Source of the DNA: Pseudaminobacter soli (ex Li et al. 2025)
Lineage (GTDB): Bacteria; Pseudomonadota; Alphaproteobacteria; Rhizobiales; Rhizobiaceae
Assembly (NCBI RefSeq): GCF_029892515.1
Contig: NZ_JARXVF010000004.1
Span: forward strand, 186,001 to 250,000
Reading direction: 5' to 3'
DNA: 64,000 nucleotides
A program made the translations under genes and the position numbers. The notes under the pieces are model-generated. The model was not told the DNA's origin. It saw only the letters and a program-made list of their open reading frames with translations, and did not search any database. Positions 49,011 to 58,220 of the stretch are shown here, one piece after another (within the stretch, counting starts at the first letter, position 1; each line of letters opens with the position of its first letter).

Positions 49011-49334
49011 ATGTTGTCGAAACAGCTTCTTTGGGCCTGCAGCATGGTCCTGGCGCTGTGCCTGGGCACCGCTCCGCTCCGCGCGGAAACCATTCAGGTC
49101 ACGATCGACAAGATGGAGTTTTCGCCGGCACAGATCGATGTGAAGGTCGGTGACACGATCGAATGGGTCAACAACGATATCCTGGCTCACACCGCCACGG
49201 CGAAGGGCGGCTGGGACGTGGTGATCCCGCCCAAAAAGTCGGCCAGCATGGTCGTGAGAGCGGCGGGTTCGGTCGACTATTACTGCCGCTTTCACCCCAA
49301 CATGATGGGCCGCATCACCGTATCGGCGCCGTAG
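49011..49334 (+). CDS. Cupredoxin (plastocyanin/pseudoazurin-like)
   Basis: 107 residues; signal peptide to about PLRAET. Type 1 copper ligands: His in DILAHTATA, then Cys, His and Met in YYCRFHPNMMG. A single-domain blue copper protein for periplasmic electron transfer or copper handling. Second gene of the DUF4142 unit under the predicted ECF promoter at 48391. A hairpin 8 bases past the stop closes the unit. Confidence 0.88.
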   Translation: MLSKQLLWACSMVLALCLGTAPLRAETIQVTIDKMEFSPAQIDVKVGDTIEWVNNDILAHTATAKGGWDVVIPPKKSASMVVRAAGSVDYYCRFHPNMMGRITVSAP

Positions 49335-49341
49335 CCGTCAA

Positions 49342-49381
49342 GCAGGACCGCAGGATCGCGGCTCGACCGCTGCGGTCCTGC
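49342..49381 (+). terminator. Hairpin after the cupredoxin gene
   Basis: GCAGGACCGCAG (49342-49353) pairs fully with CTGCGGTCCTGC (49370-49381), a 12-bp stem with a 16-base loop. A short T-run (AGTTTGGG) follows. Confidence 0.6.
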
Positions 49382-49399
49382 AGTTTGGGAGTCGCGTCC

Positions 49400-49525
49400 G
49401 TGATCAGCGAGGTTGCATCACCCAAAACCGCTTTTGTTCTTGCCGGCGGCGGCAGTTTTGGCGCCATTCAGGCTGGCATGCTGCGTTCGCTTGCCGGCCG
49501 CGGCATCGCTATATCCGGTTGGGTG
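49400..49525 (+). pseudogene. Patatin-like phospholipase, N-terminal relic
   Basis: From GTG 49400 the frame reads SPKTAFVLAGGGSFGAIQAG followed by MLRSLAGRGI. This is the oxyanion-hole GGGxxG start of patatin-like phospholipases. The catalytic GxSxG region is missing; beyond ~49525 the sequence is unrelated. It is a truncated remnant. Confidence 0.7.
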
Positions 49526-49718
49526 TTCACTATCCCCAGGCGCGGCGGCGTGAGTTTACTAGCTATCTGGGCTGCTTGGCGACATGGTTTCCCACCCTTC
49601 GTCATAGGCCTCGCTGGACGGGCAGGAAACGCGCCACAGACGGTTCTGGCAGCCCCATTATCCCAACTCCAGACGCACCAGTATGGCCGCCTTGGATCCA
49701 GCCTGTGAGTCATCACGA

Positions 49719-50560
49719 CTACTGATGCTCGACGGCAGTGCTGCGAGCGCTCTTCAACAACTCAGCGAACACGCTCAAAGCTTCGGTCAGTTCCTCGAAG
49801 GTCGGACCACCGAGGCAAAGGCGAATGCCGGTTATCCGATCCTCGCGCTCCGCCATCACGGATTCTGGTTGCGTCACCTTGATGCCCACGGCGGTGGCGG
49901 CCAAGACGAGGCGACCAGCAATGCCGCGCGGTGCCGGCAACCAGACCTGGCAGGCGGCAGGATGGATGACGAGTCCGCTCATGCCGAGAAGTGAGCTGGC
50001 CAGACGCGATCGGCGTCGCGTTTCATGACCAAGATCCTTTTGAACCGATGCGATGACGCCACTCGCCAACCACTCTTCTACGACAGCGCACGAAAGCGGA
50101 GATGGCTCCATCGGCCTATCCCGTACAATTCCTTCAGCCGCATCCATCATTCCCGCCGGAAGCGCCAACACCCCGATCCTCAGTCCCGGCCCGAGCGATT
50201 TCGACAGCCCGTTGACGTGCAGAGTGATGTCGGGCGCCAGGGCCGCTAGCGGCGGCAAGGCTGTCGACGCGAAGGCGTGGGCGCCAGCTCTACCGCATAT
50301 CGCGACCATCGCCTGTCGACGCGCGATCCCCATCGTCGCCGTGGTCGGATTGTGAAGCGTCGGCGTCAGGTACGTTCGTGCAGATCGGTAAAGCCGTCCT
50401 CTATCCGATTGAGCAGCTTGACGCGTGGAACGAAGGAAATAGAGTGGAGTTCCAGCCTTCAAAGCGACTCCATGCCCGTGTGGGTGATCAGGCGTGCCGA
50501 GGCGACAAGTTGCGCACCCGCGCCATAGGCAAGCTCAAGCCGCAACCGGACGCGGAACAT
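49719..50560 (-). pseudogene. MocR-type regulator / aminotransferase domain, decayed
   Basis: On the minus strand: ARLITHTGMESL, then after a frameshift YLTPTLHNPTTATMGIARRQ, HVNGLSKSLGPGLRIGVLALPAGM (PLP lysine in GLSKSLG) and GIRLCLGGPTFEELTEALSV. These are aminotransferase-domain motifs of MocR/PdxR regulators. The N-terminal GntR HTH is missing, part of the domain is deleted near 50240, and frameshifts occur, so it is non-functional. Confidence 0.75.
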
Positions 50561-50602
50561 GGCAGTTGTTCACCTCTATCCAGCGAGGAACTCGCAGACA
50601 TC

Positions 50603-51142
50603 ATGGCAACCGCACTCATAGTCGGTGACATCCAGCGCGGTATCACGGGCGCTTATCCGTTCGCACGGCAGGTCGTGCCTCCGCTGACGGACCTTCTCCA
50701 TCGCGCGCGAGCCGCTGGTACCCTCATCGTGTTCGTGCGCATCGCGTTCCGGGCGAACCGAGCGGATCTGCCACCGGGCAACCTCTTCTCCGCCTTCTTC
50801 GACGCCGGGGACAGCTTCCACGAGGGGGCGCCTGGTACCATGATTGATCTGCCGGTGGAGCGTGAGGACGTCGTTGTGCTGAAGCGCCGGGCAAGCGCCT
50901 TCGCCGGGACAGACCTCGACCTCGTGCTGCGTGCCCATGCCGTTGACGCAATCACCATCGCTGGAGTGGCAACCAGCGCGATGGTCGCCGCGACCTTTTA
51001 CGACGCTGCTGATCGCGGCTACCGGACAACAGTGCTTCGTGATGGATGCGCGGATAGCGATCCCACCGTCCACGACTTCTTCATGGACAAAATATTTCCA
51101 AGCCGGGGAGCCGAGGTTGTGTCGTGCGCCGAATGGCTGTGA
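50603..51142 (+). CDS. Isochorismatase-fold protein lacking the catalytic cysteine
   Basis: 179 residues from ATG 50603; the frame is open upstream but that part is antisense relic. The family fold: ALIVGDIQRGITGAYPF (catalytic Asp), VVVLKRRASAFAGTDLD (catalytic Lys), ITIAGVATSAMVAATFYDAADRGY. In cysteine hydrolases of this family the site after GVAT-x-x is Cys; here it is Met (GVATSAM). Asp and Lys remain. It may be inactive, use another mechanism, or bind without hydrolysis. No operon partner. Confidence 0.8.
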   Translation: MATALIVGDIQRGITGAYPFARQVVPPLTDLLHRARAAGTLIVFVRIAFRANRADLPPGNLFSAFFDAGDSFHEGAPGTMIDLPVEREDVVVLKRRASAFAGTDLDLVLRAHAVDAITIAGVATSAMVAATFYDAADRGYRTTVLRDGCADSDPTVHDFFMDKIFPSRGAEVVSCAEWL

Positions 51143-51224
51143 CCCTTACCGACCCGCGGCCAAGCGTGCGTGCTTCAAAGCGCGCGATCGAGCGTCCAAA
51201 TGAGCGGGCGTGATAGTCACGATC
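51143..51224. other. Junction between isochorismatase-fold gene and IS110 relic
   Basis: Short sequence continuing the decayed IS110; nothing else seen. Confidence 0.25.
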
Positions 51225-52191
<967 letters not shown>

Positions 52192-52233
52192 CCGCCTGCA
52201 TCAACGCTTTGCCGAGGCGGCGCGCCGCCACCG

Positions 52234-52425
52234 TCAGGCGTGCGGCGAGCCCTCATGAATGGCCTTCTTGATCTCAGAGCGGAATTCCGGCGTGTCGTGC
52301 TCGCCATGAACGGCGACGGCATGCTGCACCGCGGCGTTGACCAGCTCTTCCTCGCTGTCTGCCACAATCGCGACAGTGCATTTCATTTCGCTCGGGAACT
52401 CGCGGCAGTCGATATATCTGCGCAT
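52234..52425 (-). CDS. DUF1059 small protein
   Basis: 63 residues from ATG 52425 (GGAG 6 bases upstream). Sequence: RYIDCREFPSEMKCTVAIVA, DSEEELVNAAVQHAVAVHGE, HDTPEFRSEIKKAIHEG. The Cys-x-E start and the conserved AVQHAVxVHG are the DUF1059 signature. Function unknown; the family is often found near stress genes. Frame is open further upstream without homology. Confidence 0.75.
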   Translation of the reverse strand: MRRYIDCREFPSEMKCTVAIVADSEEELVNAAVQHAVAVHGEHDTPEFRSEIKKAIHEGSPHA

Positions 52426-52850
52426 GGTTTTCTCCATGGATCGACGCAACGCGCCTTGCGCGCTGCTCCCGCCTGCCCCACTGCGCTCTCCGCTCGCAAC
52501 GAAATTATACCACGGAATCGAAACTCCGCGCGGCATGGCCAACAGCCCGTGCGGACTATTTCGCCTGATGCGCCGCTTAGTCAGCCGCGCTTGTCGCTTC
52601 TGCAGGAAGCGGCGCCAAACCAGTTCGGGCCGCCACGGTGAACGCGGCGGAACAATATGCCGAGTTCGCAATTGTAGCATGCCCACCACGCCTGCTTGAG
52701 CCTACCCCGAGTGGTCTCATCTCGCACCCGAGAGTAATGCCGGTTGGCCGCTTCGGGCCGAGTGCGGTCTGACTGCTCTTGGATTGGGAAGGAGCGATAG
52801 CTGCCGTTCGTCCAGCTTCAGGCCGGTGGCAGCTTCCGACCCCTTAGCAG
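52426..52850. other. Intergenic region, repeat-like fragment
   Basis: The end (about 52750-52850) carries a CCGCTTCGGGCCGAGTGCGG block like the 3' part of the mosaic repeats. Nothing else recognised. Confidence 0.3.
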
Positions 52851-53696
52851 TCATTCCATGGATTTCGTGCCGCTCCCGATTGCAGCCACTTCCGCCAAGA
52901 ATGCTGACACAGCAGCGCCCAACTTCTCTGGCTCGTCATATGGTAGGCCGTGCCCGGCATCAGGGATCAGCTCATAGCGCAGTGGTGGATTAATGCCCTG
53001 TAACTCGCAGGCAGTCTCAAGCGAGACGATGCCGCGATCACCAATCAGAAGCAGTATCGGAGCACCTATGTTCTGCATCAGCTTGCGCCAGTCCGGGTTA
53101 GGTGGCGTGAGAACTTCGAAAGCGCTCAAGCTGGTGTGAAGCCTCGCATCGACCATATATTCAATCATCTCTGCCGACCGATTCGGGCTTCTAAGGCGCG
53201 CCTGGGTGAGCAGGTCATCCCTTGTCGACTGGAGCAATTGCTGATGCTCTGCTGCGACGTTACTTTCGTAAACCTCGCGCTGCCACTCTGGACTGATAAA
53301 AGTAGGGTCGATAAGGACGACGGCCTTCGTGGCCGATCCAAGCTCGCTGGCAACAAGCGCAGCGGTCATCCCACCCATCGAGTGTCCAACCAATGTCGGA
53401 GCGTTTAGCTCCAACTCCTCGATGAGCCCAAGAACATCATCGGCCAGATCGCTATACAGATAGCCGTTCTCAGGGGCGCTGGAGCCGCCATGTCCCCGGG
53501 CATCGGGCAGGACCACATCGAAGGCATCTTCGAGCGCGTGCGCCAGGGGCAACAAACAGGCGCCGCTTCCGATCAGCCCGTGCAGGGCAACAAGCGGAGG
53601 CTTGTCCCCGCCTGTTCGGCGGTAATGAATGTTTATGCCGTTTGCACGACAGATGCCGCTGTACCATGCGGGAGGGTGCTCTTCGCGTTTGCTCAT
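52851..53696 (-). CDS. Alpha/beta hydrolase
   Basis: 281 residues from ATG 53696. Fold motifs: PPLVALHGLIGSGACLLPLA (oxyanion HG), VVLPDARGHGGSSAP, LVGHSMGGMTAAL (nucleophile Ser), ILLLIGDRGIVS (acid Asp region) and PDAGHGLPYDEP (catalytic His). Substrate class is not evident. Longer frame upstream is without homology. Not in an operon. Confidence 0.85.
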   Translation of the reverse strand: MSKREEHPPAWYSGICRANGINIHYRRTGGDKPPLVALHGLIGSGACLLPLAHALEDAFDVVLPDARGHGGSSAPENGYLYSDLADDVLGLIEELELNAPTLVGHSMGGMTAALVASELGSATKAVVLIDPTFISPEWQREVYESNVAAEHQQLLQSTRDDLLTQARLRSPNRSAEMIEYMVDARLHTSLSAFEVLTPPNPDWRKLMQNIGAPILLLIGDRGIVSLETACELQGINPPLRYELIPDAGHGLPYDEPEKLGAAVSAFLAEVAAIGSGTKSME

Positions 53697-53959
53697 GCCG
53701 GAGATACTTGCACGCGCTGTTCTCCACGGTCGATAGGCATCGCTTCGCCGCAAATGGCAGGTTCCGCCGTGCTGGCGTTTAGAAGCTGCTGTCCCGCCAA
53801 CCACCAACTCGTGACGTTCAGGAGCTCCGATCGACGACCCGGCAGCTATCGACCGCATTCCCGTCGTTCGAGGTGGGGCCATAAAGTCCTGAGAGCGATC
53901 GATCAAGGCACTATGACGGCGACTGCCCTCCTCCGGATGATCACCGTTCAATCGTCCAG

Positions 53960-54080
53960 TCAAGCGGCGAGGAGTTCCAGCGTCTGCAGCCCATGCTCCA
54001 CCGCGCCGAAACCAACGACCAACTGGCGACGCTCTCGGCTTGGGTGAAGCTGGCGCATGGTCAGCACGGTCTTGCCGTCG
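53960..54080 (-). pseudogene. SRPBCC/AHSA1 domain, C-terminal relic
   Basis: The minus strand reads DGKTVLTMRQLHPSRERRQL, then VVGFGAVEHGLQTLELLAA and a stop. This is the end of an activator-of-Hsp90-ATPase-like (AHSA1) domain (HGxxxTLxxLExLLA pattern). The rest is missing. A complete SRPBCC gene lies nearby at 54566, but the sequences differ. Confidence 0.6.
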
Positions 54081-54139
54081 CTGTGCTTATCACGGCTGGA
54101 TGGCGCCATTCTCAAACCACTAAACCAGGTGCAATGCAC

Positions 54140-54189
54140 GGACACTTAAGTGTCCGCTTGACTTTCATCAGGCAAGCTGTAACTTAAGT
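54140..54189. promoter_or_regulatory. Two operator palindromes upstream of the ArsR gene
   Basis: GGACACTTAAGTGTCC (54140-54155) is a perfect 16-bp palindrome. The same core ACTTAAGT recurs at 54182-54189, just 2 bases before the ArsR start. This is the expected place for an ArsR autorepressor to block transcription of the three-gene operon. Confidence 0.65.
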
Positions 54190-54191
54190 AC

Positions 54192-54569
54192 ATGCTTGAG
54201 TATTCAGAACAACTTGATAGGGCGTTCCACGCGCTCGCTGATGCAACTCGGCGGCGGATTCTCGAACACCTTTCACGTGGACCAGCCTCGGTAAGTGATC
54301 TGGCAAAGCCCTTCGACACATCCCTCTCCGCGATCCATCAGCATGTGCAAGTGCTTGAGGCAAGCGGACTGGTTATCACAGAGAAACGCGGACGAGTCCG
54401 CGGATGCCGAATTTCAAGCGAGGCGGTCTTGCGTGTCGAAAATTGGTTGAACGAACGTCGCCAGCATTGGGAGGGCCACTTTGACCGGCTGGGAGAATTG
54501 CTCGAAGGCAAAGAAACTTTTGATAAGGCTGACGGTACGAGCCAGTCAGACCAAGGAGACAAGGCATGA
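54192..54569 (+). CDS. ArsR-family transcriptional regulator
   Basis: 125 residues. Winged HTH: AFHALADATRRRILEHLSRG, PASVSDLAKPFDTSLSAIHQ, HVQVLEASGLVITEKRGRVR. No Cys pair for metal, so not a metal sensor; this subgroup is regularly paired with SRPBCC genes. First of three genes with 4-base overlaps (ATGA) to SRPBCC and then GST. Probably autoregulated through the palindromes upstream. Confidence 0.9.
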   Translation: MLEYSEQLDRAFHALADATRRRILEHLSRGPASVSDLAKPFDTSLSAIHQHVQVLEASGLVITEKRGRVRGCRISSEAVLRVENWLNERRQHWEGHFDRLGELLEGKETFDKADGTSQSDQGDKA

Positions 54570-55045
54570 CAGGAACACCCTTATTCCACGGTACATTTAC
54601 GCTGAAGCGCCTGTGGGCGGCATCGCCCGCCCGCGTGTTCGGCGCGTGGTGCGACCCGCAGATCAAGGCGCAGTGGTTCACGGGTCCGGCAGAAAAATGG
54701 ACCCTTATGCGCCGCTCGATGGATTTTTGTGTGGGTGGACAGGAAATACTGCACGGGCGCTTCAACGAGAGCGGTCTTGAGACACTCTTTGAAGCGCGTT
54801 TTCATGTGATCGAGCCGGCCGAGCGTCTGGTCTATGCCTATGACCTGCATCATTCCGGTCGCTTTCACTCAGTGACGCTGTCGAGCCTGGAGCTTGATGA
54901 GGAGGCGGGCAAAACCCGCGTCTCTTACACCGAACAGATTGTGTTTCTCGATGGCAAGGACGGCACAGCTGATCGCCGTCACGGCACGGGAATTCAATTC
55001 GACATGATCGAAACTACCCTTCAATCCTTGGGAGTATTGAAATGA
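54566..55045 (+). CDS. SRPBCC (AHSA1-like) ligand-binding protein
   Basis: 159 residues. Domain: RLWAASPARVFGAWCDPQIK, AQWFTGPAEKWTLMRRSMDF, TLFEARFHVIEPAERLVYAY, and the final helix GTGIQFDMIETTLQSLG. The START/Bet v1 fold with a hydrophobic pocket. The role in ArsR-SRPBCC pairs is unknown; binding a small lipophilic ligand is likely. It overlaps both neighbours by 4 bases. Confidence 0.88.
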   Translation: MTGTPLFHGTFTLKRLWAASPARVFGAWCDPQIKAQWFTGPAEKWTLMRRSMDFCVGGQEILHGRFNESGLETLFEARFHVIEPAERLVYAYDLHHSGRFHSVTLSSLELDEEAGKTRVSYTEQIVFLDGKDGTADRRHGTGIQFDMIETTLQSLGVLK

Positions 55046-55701
55046 GCCTTGCGCTCTATGGCCATCCGTTCGCCTCCTTTGTCTGGAAACCATTGATCGC
55101 TCTATACGAGCGCGGCCTGACCTTCGACTTCCGAATGGTCGACTCCGACCACCCGCAGAATGCTAGGCGCATGGCTGAGCTCTCCCCCACGGGGCAATTT
55201 CCCGCCCTGGTCGATGGCGACAGAAAAGTCACCCAAAGCAACAGCATTATCGAATATCTCGACCTATTTCACGGCGACGCTCCGCCGATGGTGCCTGAGA
55301 ATGCCCGTGAAGCGCTTGACGCCCGTATGATCGCGGATGTGTTTGATGATTATATCCATGCTCAGACGCAGCGGATCGTTGGTGATGCTCTGCGTGGCGA
55401 GGATGAGCGTGATCCGCGGGGCGTTGCCGATGCGCATATTTTGATGGAGCGCTGCTACGATTGGATGGAGCCACGTTTGCATGGTCAGGAATGGGCGACC
55501 TGCGGCGGGTTCACAATTGCTGATTGTGCCGCTGCACCAGCGCTTTTCTATGGTGATTGGGTGCATCCAATTCCTGCACGTTGCACAGCACTTGCCGCCT
55601 ACCGGGCACGACTCCTGTCCCGCCCGTCTGTAGCGCGCGTAGTTGAGGAGGCTCGGCCTTATCGGCCCTTTTTCCCATTAGGAGCACCTGAGCGGGACTA
55701 G
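55042..55701 (+). CDS. Glutathione S-transferase family protein
   Basis: 219 residues. N-domain: LALYGHPFASFVWKPLIALY, ELSPTGQFPALVDGDRKVTQ, SNSIIEYLD (glutathione-binding S/N). Helical C-domain with EWATCGGFTIADCAAAPALF. Last gene of the ArsR-SRPBCC-GST operon, a combination suggesting detoxification of an electrophile (inference). Confidence 0.9.
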   Translation: MSLALYGHPFASFVWKPLIALYERGLTFDFRMVDSDHPQNARRMAELSPTGQFPALVDGDRKVTQSNSIIEYLDLFHGDAPPMVPENAREALDARMIADVFDDYIHAQTQRIVGDALRGEDERDPRGVADAHILMERCYDWMEPRLHGQEWATCGGFTIADCAAAPALFYGDWVHPIPARCTALAAYRARLLSRPSVARVVEEARPYRPFFPLGAPERD

Positions 55702-56334
55702 GTCTCGCCAAAAAATCAAGTGGGCGAATTGGAATGCGCGTTCGAGTTCCTGATTGCCTCCGGCAAACACGACCCTGACATTCCAACCACCAGTCCGCTT
55801 TCCCCTAAGGCAGCCTGAAAGCGGACAGGCGGGTTTCCACCAAATCTTGGCCCTTGCGCTATTCGTCGGCGGCATCCGGCTTGGGCCGGGAGGAGACTGG
55901 CCGCTTCTGGAGCGTGAGGCCGTGAAAGCGGACTTGCACGTACGATACCGTACAGGTGGTTCGACATATCGTCTGCGGGCCGAGAGCGACGAAACCGGCT
56001 TATCCGATCGCTGATTTGCCCATTGACGGACAGAGCTGGAAATCAGCTTTCCGAATATGAGATGGCTGGATCGATCATCCGTTCGGGCCTCCGACGGCCG
56101 CTGACTGCCTGCCTTGGGTAGAAGGCCGACGGTCACGGCGTCATGCTTTCGTCCGCCGCGCCTCCGGATCTGAATCACGGGTTCTCCGAGACAATGCCCG
56201 CTGTTCGAACGGAAACATGCGATGATCCTAGCAATCGACCCCGAAGAGAACCTCGAGCCCGGCTGGCGCTACATCAGCTTAAGGCCAATCAGCAAATCGG
56301 GGCAAACGGCCTTCGGCGGAGGACGAACAGAAAG
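55702..56334. other. Intergenic region with repeat-like fragments
   Basis: Blocks with AGTCCGCTTTCCCC, AAAGCGGACAGGCGGG (about 55793-55830) and CCGCTTCTGGAGCG (about 55900) resemble pieces of the mosaic repeats. No gene recognised. Confidence 0.35.
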
Positions 56335-56500
56335 GGGGCGGCAATCGCTTCGCCGTCCACAAGCACCACACCACGGCCAACGCCACGACCTACGCGTCAA
56401 GCTCGACGGAGTGGCGCGATGCTAGGCGGTGCCGCGCGGACCCCCGCTCAATTCAGCAGAGCCCGGCCGGACCGGCCGCTCGGGTGACCAGAGGGTCGAC
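56335..56500 (+). pseudogene. DNA ligase D 3'-phosphoesterase domain, relic
   Basis: Across changing frames the sequence reads NRFAVHKHHTT, then HDLRVKLDGV, then AVPRGPPLN. Intact LigD proteins have [37 protein letters not shown] at this place (family knowledge). Several frameshifts and the absence of both flanks show a short decayed remnant. Confidence 0.5.
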
Positions 56501-57082
56501 CTAGCCCTGGACTGCCCCAGAAACACGGGTCATCGCGATGAGCCGCTTCAAAAACTCTGCGCGATCGGGGAGGCTGAGTGGCGGCAGGCCGATCGCCTCG
56601 TTGAAATAGAGTCCATCGACGGCAAGCCTGATGACTTCGGCATGCAGATAGTCCAATCCGTCGTCTCTCAATCGATCGGACCACTTCGTGCTTTCGACAG
56701 CATAGTCGGCCAGAAGGTCGGGATCGGTAGCGATCCCGGCGATCATCGCTGCGGCTATGTCATCGGCGCGCTCGGCGGGAAAGCTGGTGGTGATATAGGC
56801 GCGAAGATAGGAACCTGGCGTCGGATCGCTCGCAACCATTGCCGTGGTCTTCTCCTCGAATGAATCGAGGCCGGCCGTAATCATTGAACGGATCAACGCA
56901 TCCTTCGAGGCGAAATAGTGCAACAGCCCGCCTTTGCTGATACCCGCAGCCTTGGCGACGTCGGCAAGCGTCATACGCGCAGCGCCCTGCTCCATTACGA
57001 TCCGGGTTGCGGCATTGACGATCGCCGTCCTGATCTCGTCGCCGCTCTTTCTTCTTTTACGTACCGGCTTTTCGGCCATCAT
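56501..57082 (-). CDS. TetR-family transcriptional regulator
   Basis: 193 residues (ATG at 57082 or 57079). HTH: AIVNAATRIVMEQGAARMTL, ADVAKAAGISKGGLLHYFAS, KDALIRSMI. The C-terminal domain (about 90-190) fits the TetR_C group with a helical ligand pocket. Divergent from the quaternary-amine transporter operon starting at 57239; twin operators lie in the gap. Likely represses the operon until a substrate binds (inference). Confidence 0.9.
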   Translation of the reverse strand: MMAEKPVRKRRKSGDEIRTAIVNAATRIVMEQGAARMTLADVAKAAGISKGGLLHYFASKDALIRSMITAGLDSFEEKTTAMVASDPTPGSYLRAYITTSFPAERADDIAAAMIAGIATDPDLLADYAVESTKWSDRLRDDGLDYLHAEVIRLAVDGLYFNEAIGLPPLSLPDRAEFLKRLIAMTRVSGAVQG

Positions 57083-57148
57083 TGATTCATACGACTCCGC
57101 CTCTACCCAACCCTTCTCCGAAAAACCCAGGATTGCAACAAGTTTCCG

Positions 57149-57187
57149 ACCGGCCGGACGGTTTTTGTTATAGACCGGCTGGACGGT
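57149..57187. promoter_or_regulatory. Twin operator-like sites between TetR gene and transporter operon
   Basis: ACCGGCCGGACGGT (57149-57162) and ACCGGCTGGACGGT (57174-57187) are the same 14-bp near-palindrome (ACCG...CGGT) 25 bp apart. Location between divergent genes and symmetry fit a TetR operator bound by two dimers. Confidence 0.6.
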
Positions 57188-57238
57188 TTGGAATATAGCT
57201 CACCACCAACTGGGCAGAAGTCATAGGAGGAGAATGAC

Positions 57239-58183
57239 ATGCGCTGTGTCCGAACGATCTACCTGGCCGCAAGCTTGAGCGTCACCGCATTGCTCGGCTG
57301 GCCTTGTGCGGCCGCCTTGTCGGCTCCGCTGGGGGACAGTTCAGAGCCGATCAAGATCGCACTCAATGAATGGACCGGGCAGAACATCACTGCTCACGTC
57401 GCGGGCCAGCTTCTCGAGAAGCTCGGCTACCGGGTTCAATACGTGACGGCGGGCAGTTTCCCCCAGTGGATCGGGATGGAAGACGGCTCGCTCGACATGA
57501 CGCCGGAACTGTGGACCAACAATCTCGGCGACATCTATCCGAAGCTTCTGGCAGAGAAGAAGGTCGAGCCAGTGGGCGACCTCGGGCTCAACGCCCGCGA
57601 TGGCTGGGGCTACACCGACGCAACCCTTGCCATCTGCCCCGGCCTTCCCGACTGGAAGGCGCTTCTGGAGCCGTCCTGCGCTGCAGGCCTGGCAACGGCC
57701 GAGACGCTGCCGAATGGTCGCCTTGTCGACTACCCGGCCGATTGGGGAACTGCTTCCGCCAATGAGATCGAGGATTTCAAACTGCCGCTCACTGCCGTGC
57801 CGGCCGGGTCGGAAGGAGCCTTGGTGGCGGAGTTGCAGTCTGCCATCGTAGCCGAGAAGCCGCTCCTTCTGCGCTTCTGGGCACCGCACTGGCTGCTTGC
57901 GAAAGCGAAGCTCAATTGGGTCGAAATGCCCCCCTGCGATCCGAATGACGGCGCGCGCTGCATTCTACCTTCGCCCGTCATCAAGGTCGTGCGCGCGGGC
58001 TTCGGCGACAAATGGCCGGCCGCCTACGCCTTCATGAAGCAATACCAGCTTAGCGCGGAAGATCAGCAAGTGATGATGATGGAGGTCGACCAGAACCACA
58101 AAGAACTCGACGGCGTGGTCAGCCAGTGGGTGGCGGACAATGCTGCAAGATGGAGCCCCTGGATCGAGGACGCGAAGAAATAA
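57239..58183 (+). CDS. Glycine betaine/proline-type ABC transporter binding protein (ProX/OpuAC-like)
   Basis: 314 residues; AGGAGG precedes ATG 57239. Signal peptide with core YLAASLSVTALLGWPCAAAL. OpuAC domain: IKIALNEWTGQNITAHVAGQ, LLEKLGYRVQYVTAGSFPQW, DMTPELWTNNLG. The Trp residues expected to form a cation cage for quaternary ammonium groups are seen in NEWTG, PQWIG, PELWTNN and RFWAPHWL. First gene of a four-gene operon; ligand is a quaternary amine or similar compound, not identified. Confidence 0.88.
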   Translation: MRCVRTIYLAASLSVTALLGWPCAAALSAPLGDSSEPIKIALNEWTGQNITAHVAGQLLEKLGYRVQYVTAGSFPQWIGMEDGSLDMTPELWTNNLGDIYPKLLAEKKVEPVGDLGLNARDGWGYTDATLAICPGLPDWKALLEPSCAAGLATAETLPNGRLVDYPADWGTASANEIEDFKLPLTAVPAGSEGALVAELQSAIVAEKPLLLRFWAPHWLLAKAKLNWVEMPPCDPNDGARCILPSPVIKVVRAGFGDKWPAAYAFMKQYQLSAEDQQVMMMEVDQNHKELDGVVSQWVADNAARWSPWIEDAKK

Positions 58184-58220
58184 GCCTTCTTCAATTGCCG
58201 ATCTGTGATGGGAAATTCCG

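Noticed and set aside
49163-49708. 181-codon frame as one protein
   Set aside because: It is composite: antisense-frame cupredoxin region, patatin relic start, and unrelated sequence.
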